The translations under genes and the position numbers were made by a program. Below the pieces are notes generated by a model, which worked only from the letters and a program-made list of their open reading frames with translations, was not told the DNA's origin and did not search any database. A stretch of 64,000 nucleotides of DNA from NCBI GenBank assembly GCA_022651005.1, contig JALCQD010000003.1, positions 124,001 through 188,000 of the forward strand. Reading direction: 5' to 3'. This document shows, piece after piece, positions 49,831 through 58,864 of this stretch. The DNA is from Bifidobacteriaceae bacterium (GTDB taxonomy: Bacteria; Actinomycetota; Actinomycetes; Actinomycetales; Bifidobacteriaceae). Numbering within the stretch: the stretch's first letter is position 1; the number at the start of each line of letters is the position of its first letter.

Positions 49831-51273
49831 TTATTTTGTGATGGCGGTTGACTTCATGTCTTCCAGTTCCACGCCGTTTGTCTCCGGCAGGAACTTACGC
49901 ACGAACACGTAGCTGAGCACCGCCATGATTGCATAGATGACGTAGGTAATCGGCAGGCCAATGCTGTCGCGCATCGGCGGGAACGTGGTGGTAATGAGGA
50001 AGTTGCCCACCCAGTTGGCGGCGGTCGCCAGCGCCACGGCCAGCGCGCGGATCGAGTTGGGGAATACTTCGCCGATGACGACCCACATTGCGATGCCCCA
50101 GGTTGCGGAGAAGATGAAGAAGAAGATGTAGGATCCGCCGATGACGACCCATGGCCAGATTCCGACCAGATGGAGGGCTGTGTTGGTGCCCGTGTTGCCG
50201 ACCGCGAAGCCGAGCGCGATGATGGCGAGGAAGATGGCCATGCCAGCCGAGCCGATGCGCAGGAGTCTGCGCCGGCCCACGCGGTCGATGAGAAGCATGC
50301 CGATGATGGTTGCGATGAGGCTCATGGCCGTGCGGATGAGCGTTGCGTTGAGGGACTGTTGTTCGGTGAGTCCCACCATTTGCCACAGGCTCGAATCGTA
50401 GAACATCACGACGTTGACGCCGGAGATCTGCTGGAAGAGCGCGATGCCGATGCCGACCCACACCACCGGCTTGAGGCCGAGGGCGTGGCCGCGCAGGTCG
50501 CTGAGATGCGGGCGCGAGCCCATGTCGGCCTTCAGCGTTTTGGCGATTTCGAGGACCTTCGCCTTGGGGTTTGCTTCTCCCGTGACCTCACCGAGGATCT
50601 TCGTCGCTTCTTCGTAGCGTTCCTTCATGACGAGGTAGCGGGGGGACTCGGGGAGGGTGAACGCCATGATGAACATGATGATGCCTGGGACTGCTGTGGT
50701 GATGAGCATCCAGCGCCACGTGTCCATGCCGAACCAGAAGGGGTTTGCGGCGCCACCGGATACGAGGGCATAGATGTCGTTCACGATGAGGGAAGTGGTG
50801 ATGCCCAGGACGATGGCCAGCTGCTGGAAGCCGGTGAGGAAGCCACGACGCTCAACGGGTGAGACCTCGGAGATGTAGGCAGGCCCGATGGCGGAGGTGA
50901 AGCCCACGCCGACACCACCGACGATGCGGATGATAACGAAGAAGACGAAGCTCGACGAGAGACCAGCGCCGATGGCGCTGATGACGAAGAGGACCGCCGC
51001 AAACTGCATGACGCGGACTCGGCCAAAGCGGTCAGCCAGCGTTCCCGCAAACCAGGCGCCCACGATGCAGCCAATGAGGGCGGAAGACACCGAGAAGCCA
51101 CTCATGAAGGCGCTCAGGCCGAAACCCGACTGCGAGCTGGCGATGGCATCGACGCCGCCGTTAATCACGGAGGTGTCGTAGCCGAAGAGGAAGCCGCCGA
51201 TTGCTGCGGTCACACACACCAAGATGAGTTTGGGTTCGAGTTTGGAACCCTGTTGAGCCGTGTTATTCGCCAT
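49831..51273 (-). CDS. Sugar-porter-family MFS transporter
   Basis: A 480-residue, twelve-helix sugar porter. Signatures are GGFLFGYDTSVINGG in helix 1, ADRFGRVRVMQ (loop 2-3), PAYISEVSPVERRG after helix 4, LPESPRYL at the end of helix 6, QQISGVNVVMFYDSS in helix 7 and DRVGRRRLL (loop 8-9). LPETNGVELED is the C-terminal signature. This matches XylE/GalP/AraE-type proton symporters. AAGGAT precedes the ATG. It converges with LacI (48791) and has its own palindromic operator region upstream. A pentose, hexose or inositol could be the substrate. Confidence 0.93.
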   Translation of the reverse strand: MANNTAQQGSKLEPKLILVCVTAAIGGFLFGYDTSVINGGVDAIASSQSGFGLSAFMSGFSVSSALIGCIVGAWFAGTLADRFGRVRVMQFAAVLFVISAIGAGLSSSFVFFVIIRIVGGVGVGFTSAIGPAYISEVSPVERRGFLTGFQQLAIVLGITTSLIVNDIYALVSGGAANPFWFGMDTWRWMLITTAVPGIIMFIMAFTLPESPRYLVMKERYEEATKILGEVTGEANPKAKVLEIAKTLKADMGSRPHLSDLRGHALGLKPVVWVGIGIALFQQISGVNVVMFYDSSLWQMVGLTEQQSLNATLIRTAMSLIATIIGMLLIDRVGRRRLLRIGSAGMAIFLAIIALGFAVGNTGTNTALHLVGIWPWVVIGGSYIFFFIFSATWGIAMWVVIGEVFPNSIRALAVALATAANWVGNFLITTTFPPMRDSIGLPITYVIYAIMAVLSYVFVRKFLPETNGVELEDMKSTAITK

Positions 51274-51649
51274 CCGACATCCTTCTCACGTTATTCATGA
51301 CGTACTGCTGTTGTCTCTGCCGACTATTCCTTATAAAAAGCATGTGAAATTCCAGAATCGTACGACTTAAGAAGGCATTTTACCGGCTGCTTCTGCTGTT
51401 TTTGAGGTACGTTCACGAGAATCTCTCTTGCGGCGACGTGCATGAAAACACTTCACCACCAAACAACTAAGTAGTCTACAGCAAAATCGAAACGATTTGC
51501 ACGTTCTAAACACAGGATGTTTACGTTAAGAGAAAACGTTTCGACACGAAACGTTCATTCCGCTGCTCGCCCGTCCTTCCCGTCCGAGGTGCGTGCCTCT
51601 GGCAGTGCCGCATTCCGCTCTGGCGACCTGTAATGAGATAATTGACAGC
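51274..51649. promoter_or_regulatory. Upstream region of the sugar porter with two strong palindromes
   Basis: A 376-bp gap without genes. At 51535-51555 two perfect nine-base arms, AACGTTTCG and CGAAACGTT, flank ACA. At 51484-51498 AAATCG and CGATTT flank AAA; the latter contains the octamer AAACGATT. The centres are 54 bp apart. These are good LacI-family operator candidates for the sugar porter. The right end must hold the promoter of the rRNA methyltransferase gene; GATAAT lies close to its start. Confidence 0.7.
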
Positions 51650-52624
51650 ATGGCTACTAATAAGGGTTCACAGGGGTCGAAAATGGGGTCCGGCGGCAAG
51701 CACCGCGGCACCCTCCGGGGCAAGGGCCCCACACCCAAGGCAGAGGATCGCGTCTATCACAAGGCATTCAGGGACAAGAAGGCAAAGGAACGTAAGCAGT
51801 TCGCGGATCCGCGCCTCGCCGCGCGTCGCCGCGTTGCGAAGTTCACCTCCGATTCGGACGACATGGTGATCGGGCGCAACTCGGTGCTCGAGGCACTTCG
51901 CGTCGGAGTTCCCTCCAAGGAGCTCTACGTGGCCGCACGCCTTGAGGGCGACGACCGCACCCGCGAAATCATCATGCTCGCCGGAAAGCAGGGCCTGCAC
52001 ATTCTCGAGGCAGACCGCCTCGAAATCGACCGCATTGCACGCTCCCACGCCCATCAGGGAGTGGTACTCAAGGTGCAGCCGTACGAATACGCCACCATGA
52101 ACTCACTCGTGGATAAGGCTGTGACGTGGCATAAGAACGGCGGCCCCACGCCGCTGTTCGTCGCGCTCGACGGTGTGACGGACCCCCAGAATCTCGGTGC
52201 CGTCATCCGTTCGGCCGCAGCGTTCGGAGCCTCGGGAATCCTCATTCCCGAGCGCCGTTCGGCATCTGTGACCGCCGCTGCGTGGAAGGTGTCCGCGGGT
52301 GCCGCGGCGCATCTGCCAGTGGCGCGCGTGGTCAATCTCAACAAGGCCATCGATGCACTGCACGAGCAGGGCTTCTACGCCATCGGCCTCGACGGGGGCG
52401 GCAGCGCGCTCGTAGGAGACACCGGATTCGAAAAGGATCCGCTCGTCATCGTCCTGGGAGCCGAGGGTAAGGGTCTCAGCCGCCTCGCGAGCGAAAAATG
52501 CGACATGATCGCCTCCATTCCGATCTCCGGAAAGGTGGAGTCGCTCAACGCCTCGGTCGCCGCCGGAATCGCACTCTACGCAACAGCCCGCGAGCGCGCA
52601 TCGGCAGGAGAAAAGGCCGAGTAG
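51650..52624 (+). CDS. rlmB: SpoU/TrmH-family 23S rRNA 2'-O-methyltransferase (RlmB type)
   Basis: A 324-residue enzyme. A Lys/Arg/Gly-rich N-terminal extension (1-65) precedes the substrate-binding domain (VIGRNSVLEALRVG, then HAHQGVVLKVQPY). The SPOUT knot domain has the three motifs: DGVTDPQNLGAVIRSAAAFGA, VIVLGAEGKGL, and ISGKVESLNASVAAGIALY, with the catalytic Arg and the SAM-binding knot. It methylates a 23S rRNA guanosine 2'-hydroxyl (G2251 in E. coli). The start MATNKG is taken because the sequence upstream looks non-coding. No Shine-Dalgarno sequence is seen, and GATAAT lies nearby, so the mRNA leader may be very short. Confidence 0.92.
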   Translation: MATNKGSQGSKMGSGGKHRGTLRGKGPTPKAEDRVYHKAFRDKKAKERKQFADPRLAARRRVAKFTSDSDDMVIGRNSVLEALRVGVPSKELYVAARLEGDDRTREIIMLAGKQGLHILEADRLEIDRIARSHAHQGVVLKVQPYEYATMNSLVDKAVTWHKNGGPTPLFVALDGVTDPQNLGAVIRSAAAFGASGILIPERRSASVTAAAWKVSAGAAAHLPVARVVNLNKAIDALHEQGFYAIGLDGGGSALVGDTGFEKDPLVIVLGAEGKGLSRLASEKCDMIASIPISGKVESLNASVAAGIALYATARERASAGEKAE

Positions 52625-52646
52625 GCGCTTCCCTGCACTGATTGTT

Positions 52647-52682
52647 TTGTGCCCTCCTGGAGACATCTCCAGGAGGGCACAA
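52647..52682. terminator. Strong bidirectional-type terminator
   Basis: A perfect 16-bp stem, TTGTGCCCTCCTGGAG / CTCCAGGAGGGCACAA, with a four-base loop, between the convergent rlmB and DUF4032 genes. Confidence 0.88.
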
Positions 52683-52719
52683 TGCTATTCGGCCGCTGTT
52701 ATCCGACTTGCTTCAGCGC

Positions 52720-54186
52720 TCAGTCGGTGGCCCATACCGCGGCGTCTTGATCGTCTTCGGCGCCATCGTCATCATCGTCATCGTCATCATCATCTGCAGT
52801 ATCAGAACCGTCGCCATACGAACCGTCCGCGGACTCGTCGTCGATGACGCCGGAATCCGCCTCAGCGTTGATATCGGCGAGCGCAGCTGAGTCCATCTTC
52901 GTGTTTGGCAGCACATCCTCGATGTAGCTTTGCACGGCGTCCGCCATCGGTACGTCGTGGCCCACTTGTTCGGCCATGTACCAGCGGTGGGTGAGCACGT
53001 CGTGGAAGAACTGCGCGGGCTCTACCGTGGAACGGTATTCGCGTGGCAGCATGCGGACCGTGGGCTCGAAGACTTCGCGCATCCAATCGGTGGCCACCAC
53101 TTCGAGATCGTCGTCCTGGCGCCACGTGGAGGCTTTGTAGGCGTCCAGGTCGTTGAGAAGCCTGCGCGCCTGGTTCTCCTGCACGTCGAGGCCGGTGAGG
53201 CGCAGCAGCTTGCGGGAAGCGTAGCCGGCATCCACCACCATGGGTTTGACCATGACCTTCTTGCCGTCGGGGGCCGTGTTCATCTCCAGCTCGTCCACGT
53301 CGAAGCCCAGATCGTTGAGCTGATTGACGCGCTGTTCGATCTTCCACATTTCGTCGGGGCTGAAGCTCTCCACGTCCGTCAGCGCCGACCACAGTTTGTT
53401 GTAGCGCTCCACGAGCCGGTTGCCCACCTCGATTTCGTCCACTTCGCTCGGCAGGAGATTGCCGGAGTGCAGATCCATGAGTTCGCCGATGATGTTGGTG
53501 CGCGCAAGATCGATGTCGTATTCGCGGCGCCCCTCGGTAATGGTGGGATACAGGTCGCCGGTTTCCGCGTCCACAAGGAAAGCAGCGAACGCGTCGGCGT
53601 CGCGCAGGAACAGGACGTTTGACAACGACACGTCTCCCCAGTAGAAGCCAATGAGGTGCAGACGCACCAGCAGCACGGCGAGCGCGTCGACGAGGCGCTC
53701 GGCAGTGTCTGCTCGCAGGTTACGGGCGAACAGGGCACGGTAGGGCAGTGAGAAGCGCAGGTGCTTGGTGACGAGGATGGATTCGAGCGGCGTGCCGTCG
53801 GGGGCTTTGCGGCCAGTGACGACGGCTATGGGTTGCACGCAAGGGATGTCGAGTTTGCGCAGCTGGCGCAGGAGTTCATACTCACGTTCGGCAGCAGTCT
53901 GCGCAATTTCCTTCATTGCATAGACCTCGTCGCCCACGTACACGAAGCGCACGATGTGGCGGGAAATGCCGCGTGGCAGGTTTGCCAGCAGATCCTTGGG
54001 CCACTTTGCAAGCGGCGTAGACCAGGGCAGGGTGAACATCTTGGGATTGGATGAAGCGGCCGTGATACGCAGCTGTGTTTCTGCCGTGGGCGCGGAAGTG
54101 GGCAGCGTCTTCTTGCCTACCTGTGCATCTGCCGGCGTCACCTTGACGGACGTTGCTTTGAGAATTCTCGGATCCTGAAATGTCAC
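52720..54186 (-). CDS. DUF4032 kinase-fold protein
   Basis: A 488-residue actinobacterial protein of unknown function with a kinase-like core. VYAMKEIAQTAAEREYELLRQL fits the ATP-binding Lys and helix-C Glu, and FYWGDVSLSNVLF resembles a catalytic loop (D-x4-N) of Kdo/WaaP-type kinases. FLVDAETGDLYP may stand for the DFG-type metal Asp. The second half is the DUF4032-specific helical region, with the segment VFEPTVRMLPREYRSTVEPAQFFHDVL. The C-terminus ends in a run of ten Asp within an acidic tail, which is unusual. No signal peptide. It converges with rlmB. Confidence 0.82.
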   Translation of the reverse strand: MTFQDPRILKATSVKVTPADAQVGKKTLPTSAPTAETQLRITAASSNPKMFTLPWSTPLAKWPKDLLANLPRGISRHIVRFVYVGDEVYAMKEIAQTAAEREYELLRQLRKLDIPCVQPIAVVTGRKAPDGTPLESILVTKHLRFSLPYRALFARNLRADTAERLVDALAVLLVRLHLIGFYWGDVSLSNVLFLRDADAFAAFLVDAETGDLYPTITEGRREYDIDLARTNIIGELMDLHSGNLLPSEVDEIEVGNRLVERYNKLWSALTDVESFSPDEMWKIEQRVNQLNDLGFDVDELEMNTAPDGKKVMVKPMVVDAGYASRKLLRLTGLDVQENQARRLLNDLDAYKASTWRQDDDLEVVATDWMREVFEPTVRMLPREYRSTVEPAQFFHDVLTHRWYMAEQVGHDVPMADAVQSYIEDVLPNTKMDSAALADINAEADSGVIDDESADGSYGDGSDTADDDDDDDDDDGAEDDQDAAVWATD

Positions 54187-54254
54187 TCTTCTAACTTAGC
54201 GCATTCGCGCGGCGCGAGGCAGCTAATGTGAGCGCAGTGCCAATGGCGTTCTCG

Positions 54255-55229
54255 TCATCCCTCAAGCTGTTTCTTTTGAAGTAGCGTCGCCATTGTGGAG
54301 ATCGCAGATGACGCGTCGGCCGCCTTCTCTGACTTCTCGATAGCATCCGACAGCGTCTCCTCAGAGTCCGTATAAACGCTATTGAGGCTGGCGATCTCTT
54401 TGTTGAGCTGCGAACTCAGAGTATTGAACTTATTGACCAGCTTCGTGCTGTTCTCGATGGTGGACTTTGAGCCAAGAGCCTTCATCTTCGCGGTGGTGGA
54501 CTTCACCGAGGCAACGCTCTTGCCGAAATCAGTGCCAAACTGCGCAATGTCTTTGTCGGAAAGCTTCGCTACCTTATCGAGCTCCGTCTGGCACTTACCG
54601 AGATCACTGTCGAGCGCTGCAACCTGTGCTGCAGGATCATCCTCATCAGCATCCGACGAGCTGTCCGCATTGCACACCGTGATCGACTTCTTGAGAACAG
54701 GAATGTTCTCTGACGCTGCCTCGACATATTTTTTGTAGGAGGCGATCTTCTTCGTCATGGCTGAATATTGGGTAGAGACGTCCGTGTCCTTGAAGGCCTT
54801 GAGACTCTCCATCTGCCTACTCATAGTCTCAATTTTCTTCAGATCCGAGCTTGCGCTATCGAGGGTATCCGCCGCGGAATCGGTGGTGGAGTAACGCGTA
54901 TCTTCCATCTCCATCGCCACGTTGTCAGCCACCGTGGAATACGCCGCCTTGATCTTGCTGACGTGCGCTCCCATGGTCGCATAATCAGTTGCAGAAATAC
55001 GCGTCTGCAAAACGACGACAATAATCACGACAATGATGGCCACCAACGCCACGATGCCACCAACAATGCCCGCCACAAGCCCCTTTCGCATGGGCTTCTT
55101 TTCGGAAACGGGCGGGAACGGCTGCATGGGATCAACAAGTTGCGGTGAGGGCTCGTCGGCGGGCAGGCCACTCACCGATCCCGATTCCTCGTCGACATCT
55201 TTGATATTGGGGCTGTAGCCGTCAGACAT
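54255..55229 (-). CDS. Single-pass membrane protein with extracellular coiled-coil-like domain (hypothetical)
   Basis: A 324-residue protein. The acidic, Pro-rich cytoplasmic N-terminus (to about 48) is followed by one membrane helix (about 51-74, IVGGIVALVAIIVVIIVVV). A long extracellular helical region has regularly spaced hydrophobic residues and many Lys, Asp and Ser. Two Cys (TVCNADSSSDADEDD and LGKCQTELDKV) bracket an acidic loop and could form a disulfide. No enzymatic motif. Its layout resembles the protein at 9401-10279. It is the next gene on the minus strand upstream of DUF4032, 68 bp away, and could be its cotranscribed neighbour. Confidence 0.75.
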   Translation of the reverse strand: MSDGYSPNIKDVDEESGSVSGLPADEPSPQLVDPMQPFPPVSEKKPMRKGLVAGIVGGIVALVAIIVVIIVVVLQTRISATDYATMGAHVSKIKAAYSTVADNVAMEMEDTRYSTTDSAADTLDSASSDLKKIETMSRQMESLKAFKDTDVSTQYSAMTKKIASYKKYVEAASENIPVLKKSITVCNADSSSDADEDDPAAQVAALDSDLGKCQTELDKVAKLSDKDIAQFGTDFGKSVASVKSTTAKMKALGSKSTIENSTKLVNKFNTLSSQLNKEIASLNSVYTDSEETLSDAIEKSEKAADASSAISTMATLLQKKQLEG

Positions 55230-55359
55230 ATGTCACCCATCTCCTTGCTTCCCGCTCTCATCAGCATCACCGCATATGTCTTTAGTATGCCATGCCGGAG
55301 GTCACGGACAGGGCATGCAGCACATTCACGGTCAAAGTGTCGACAATTTGGCGCTGGGA

Positions 55360-58300
55360 TCAGCGAGGCCCTATCCCCCTCTTTCTTGCGGCCCGCTTAC
55401 TGGCCACAATGGCCACGCCGCCTGCCGCGAGCGCTATGCCCGCAAATGACAAAGCAAGCGTTGTGTACGAGTAACCCGTGCCACCAGTGAATGGCAGCAT
55501 GGACAGGAGCGATGTAGAAGTGTTCGTGATATCAAATCCGTCGTAACTCGCCTTGTACCCAGAAGGTACCGATGCTTCGGAAACCGTGTACTTGATGAAG
55601 TTGCCACTGGAATCGATGGGTGACGCGTCCGTGAAGCCATATTGCCACGCCGACCACTGATCCACCTTCTGTGTTTCCACGGTCTTACCTGAGGCGTCGA
55701 GGAGGTTCACATCAATGGACGACGGCCGCTGCCCTGTCGCATCGTTATCATCATCCCAGTTCTTCACACCCTCCATAAGGGCGTAAGAATCCTTGACCGT
55801 AGCAGTACTCGCCTTAGTGCCTCCGGTTGCAACAGTCCCTCCGGAATATGTTGTGGCGGTGAGAGTCGCCCACGTTCCCGCTTCTGCATGCGCATTGTCA
55901 TCAGTAACAGGAATGCTCACTTGGTATTCACTTTGCGCGGCACTCGTAGGAATCATTAAGTAGATTGACCTTACTGCGTCCCACAAGCTTTGATTCGCGG
56001 CAAAAGCGGAACCCGGGATCCCGCCCAACCCTCCGGAATTCCCAGCGGCCGTCTGCGTGCTCAGCGAATACAAGACCGTTACGTCAGAATCCGTGACCTT
56101 CGCCACTGTTCCATCAGCTCGCGTTATCGTAACTGGGCCGGTAAGTTTCAACGAGAGATTATCAGGCAAATTTAGCAGCACGCCTATGTTGCTCACTGTG
56201 CCTGATGACGCGTTCATCACATCCAGGTTGATGGTGTGATCTGCCGTTGTCGTTGGCGTGAGGGCATTGGCCGTCATTTGCGTTTTTTTATCAGAGGCCA
56301 TCGCTGCCGACACTTTGCCTTGATTATCAGTGACAGACATCGTGCTCGAAAAACCACTATAGCCTGCTGCATTTATCACTTTAACATTCATGGAACCCAT
56401 TAGAGTGGCTGTTGAATAGTCATCTTTCGTGACCTCTTTTGCCAGATCATCAGAGATCTTCTCCTGAATCGCACCACCATCATGGCCAAGAGTAAGACTG
56501 GTATCGTTACGATTCGAAATCCATAGTGCGGCAGGTGAAACCGTATCGACACCAGAGGAAGCAGCTCTCCATGTCAGCCCGAAGCTCGGGTTATTGTAAT
56601 AACCATAAGTCTTTGTGTTATACCACCAACCAGTGTTACTCCAGTCAAGCTTCACGACTGTCTGTCCAGTTGATAATTGATAACTAGAAACAGCTGGGCG
56701 AGGTATTCCTGTCGCCATATAAGTTGAGAGAAAAACGGTCTTTCGAGCCAACATGAAATACATCACCGGCTCATAGATACTCTGCGCTGTAGTACTTGAG
56801 GCACCGCTATCGGGGTACATGGAGGGGTACATGTACCGCGTTGTGTTCTCACCATACGTTGGGTATCTATTATTCTTAGTGTCGAACGTGTTAAGCGACG
56901 GGCTTCGCCACTGTTCAACTTGGAGCGTCAGATCGTTATTCACCAGCGCCACGCGCTTATACGTCACCTTCGTACCCGCGGTGCCAGCTGCCGTGTCAGA
57001 AGTGTATGAGCCCGAGTAATAAACACCGGATACCGCAGAAGTCGCGGAAACAGTCGCTGAAGACGCCTTCACCGTTCCATCTGCAGTGGTCGTGCCATCG
57101 CGAAGGGTATTTTGCCCGGCAGCCGTAAAGTTCAGCTTGAGATTTCCACCCGCCGCCAGCGACGTTGCCTTAGCCGTTGTCTGAACCCATCCGCCGTCAG
57201 AAGCGTCCGGCAGAGTAACCGTCGCTAACTTCGCAGTCACGTCCGCGGCAGTCACCGAGTATGTCACAGTTTTCGTTAGCCCACTCTCAGAGAGAAGACT
57301 CGCGGTGATAACCGTCCCCGCAATCGGAGTGCTCAGGGTAACCGTTCCCGAGGAGAGATACGAGCCATCCGCGGCCTGCATCTGCACCGAAGCATCTTTG
57401 AAGTTCTCTTGAGATGTGGCAGGAACAGAAATTCCATACCAATTCGAATATGTGTTGCCAACGATCCCCGGTCTATCAGGATCTGCGAGAGGTGCCAGGT
57501 TCGACGTTGCGTCGTTTGCCTTCATGATGGTGGCCGACGGCGCGGCAGTCGCCTCAACGACCTTCACGCTCAACGGCGTGGCAAGTGTCAGCTTCTGCAA
57601 CGCCGACGATGAGCCAAAGTAACCCGAAATTGTGGAGGGGGCGCCTGACGCGTTGTCTTTCGCGTTGTACGTTCCAGCAGACGCCGTAAACGTCCCCGTA
57701 AAGCGCGTGGTCGCACCCGCAACCGTGGGGTTAAAACTGATAGTGCCACTCGAATTCTGCGTCCATCCAGGAGATGCAGCGGCATCAAGAGAGAAGCCGC
57801 CAGGAACGTTCAGCGTGATCTGAGTTTTCGCCGTAATCCAACTGGGGTGCTCCAACGAATCCGCAGCATACTGGACGCCCAGAGTGCTCGGCAGTGAGAA
57901 TGTGTATGCCGTTCCTTTTACATAACTTGAATTGAGGCCGAAATCGCTGACCGTATTGGTCCAGGAGGTGCCAGTGCTGTATTTACCATCCGTAACCGAG
58001 AATGTGGCAGACTGCGTGCTTGTCGTCTTATCCGTACTCGCTATAGTCGCAGAAAGCGTGTAAGCACCTTCCGTCACGAGGGCAGCCTTCGCCGTATCAG
58101 AGAGCGGAGTTGCAACTTCCGAGTGAGAGATAGAGGGAGATACCGTCACGGGAATCGTGACAATCTGCGCGGACGTCATTTTTGGAAAAGTGAAGGTGGC
58201 AGTGTTACTGGCGGCGTTCTTGTCCAGAGTGCCGTACGGAAAATTAGAGAGCCACGTGTCGCTGTTCCACAGTCGGTGATCCAGCGTGATAGTCACGACG

Positions 58301-58548
58301 TCATTGGGCTCTACCGATACACGCACCTTGATGGAATTGGAATCTTTGGAGGAATTCCCAAGAACGATCGCATCGTTGCTTTGAGTGATGCTGATAGCAC
58401 CCGCAGCATTCGCGCTGGTTGCAGATCCCATTGCAAAAATGGAAGAAACGATAGCCGCCAATGCGGCAATGAATGCAACAATCTTTGCACCCTTATCGTA
58501 AGCTCTCGCTCTCGTCGAGAGAATAAGCGACTTACTCTGCTTCTTCAT
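55360..58548 (-). CDS. Large sortase-anchored surface protein with Cna-B domain (LPFTG)
   Basis: A 1062-residue exported protein. The signal peptide (about 1-48, long n-region as in cell-wall proteins) ends at SANAAG. Several Ser/Thr-rich beta domains follow, then a Cna-B-type domain (about 910-1010: GVKNWDDDNDATGQRPSSIDVNLLDASG). The sorting signal is LPFTG at 1018-1022, a hydrophobic helix and the basic tail KRAARKR. The middle region (YEPVMYFMLARKTVF, VVKLDWSNTGWWYNT, SPAALWISNRND) is shared with the protein at 60224-63814, so the two are paralogues. It probably mediates adhesion or forms a surface layer. No sortase gene is in view. GAGAGATC precedes the ATG. Confidence 0.87.
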   Translation of the reverse strand: MKKQSKSLILSTRARAYDKGAKIVAFIAALAAIVSSIFAMGSATSANAAGAISITQSNDAIVLGNSSKDSNSIKVRVSVEPNDVVTITLDHRLWNSDTWLSNFPYGTLDKNAASNTATFTFPKMTSAQIVTIPVTVSPSISHSEVATPLSDTAKAALVTEGAYTLSATIASTDKTTSTQSATFSVTDGKYSTGTSWTNTVSDFGLNSSYVKGTAYTFSLPSTLGVQYAADSLEHPSWITAKTQITLNVPGGFSLDAAASPGWTQNSSGTISFNPTVAGATTRFTGTFTASAGTYNAKDNASGAPSTISGYFGSSSALQKLTLATPLSVKVVEATAAPSATIMKANDATSNLAPLADPDRPGIVGNTYSNWYGISVPATSQENFKDASVQMQAADGSYLSSGTVTLSTPIAGTVITASLLSESGLTKTVTYSVTAADVTAKLATVTLPDASDGGWVQTTAKATSLAAGGNLKLNFTAAGQNTLRDGTTTADGTVKASSATVSATSAVSGVYYSGSYTSDTAAGTAGTKVTYKRVALVNNDLTLQVEQWRSPSLNTFDTKNNRYPTYGENTTRYMYPSMYPDSGASSTTAQSIYEPVMYFMLARKTVFLSTYMATGIPRPAVSSYQLSTGQTVVKLDWSNTGWWYNTKTYGYYNNPSFGLTWRAASSGVDTVSPAALWISNRNDTSLTLGHDGGAIQEKISDDLAKEVTKDDYSTATLMGSMNVKVINAAGYSGFSSTMSVTDNQGKVSAAMASDKKTQMTANALTPTTTADHTINLDVMNASSGTVSNIGVLLNLPDNLSLKLTGPVTITRADGTVAKVTDSDVTVLYSLSTQTAAGNSGGLGGIPGSAFAANQSLWDAVRSIYLMIPTSAAQSEYQVSIPVTDDNAHAEAGTWATLTATTYSGGTVATGGTKASTATVKDSYALMEGVKNWDDDNDATGQRPSSIDVNLLDASGKTVETQKVDQWSAWQYGFTDASPIDSSGNFIKYTVSEASVPSGYKASYDGFDITNTSTSLLSMLPFTGGTGYSYTTLALSFAGIALAAGGVAIVASKRAARKRGIGPR

Positions 58549-58724
58549 TCTGATCTCTCATCTCATCTGCGTGCTATCGCACGGTCTCTAAACAGCCTCT
58601 CTCGTGATGCCCTCTCAGTTCCGCTTACTGTAATGGATAAAGCTGCGAAAAAGCATAGAACGGTCAAATTCATCTCAAAGAATATGCCACATCTCGGGCG
58701 CGGCGCCTCCAGACCAGGCGCAAC
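58549..58724. other. Intergenic region upstream of the LPFTG surface-protein gene
   Basis: No credible ORF in either direction. The stretch must hold the promoter of the surface-protein gene on the minus strand. No clear promoter pair or palindrome is visible; it is bounded on the right by the msmK terminator. Confidence 0.4.
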
Positions 58725-58776
58725 AAAAAATGCCGCCCACCTCATCGCATGCAATGTGCGGTTGAGGTGGACGGCA
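58725..58776 (-). terminator. Rho-independent terminator of msmK
   Basis: Stem TGCCGCCCACCTCA / TGAGGTGGACGGCA with one mismatch, followed on the minus strand by TTTTTT. A second stem-loop lies upstream of it at 58796-58823. Confidence 0.85.
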
Positions 58777-58795
58777 CCCATTTGAGGAGGTGTCG

Positions 58796-58823
58796 AGTCG
58801 GGTTCGTGCAGTCGAACCCGACT
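58796..58823 (-). terminator. Second stem-loop after msmK
   Basis: Perfect 11-bp arms AGTCGGGTTCG / CGAACCCGACT with a six-base loop. Between it and the msmK stop, the stretch 58826-58864 is made of short TTACTACT-like repeats. It probably acts with the terminator at 58725-58776. Confidence 0.65.
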
Positions 58824-58864
58824 GAGTTACTACTTACTGCTGTATTACTTACTACTGCTTACTA

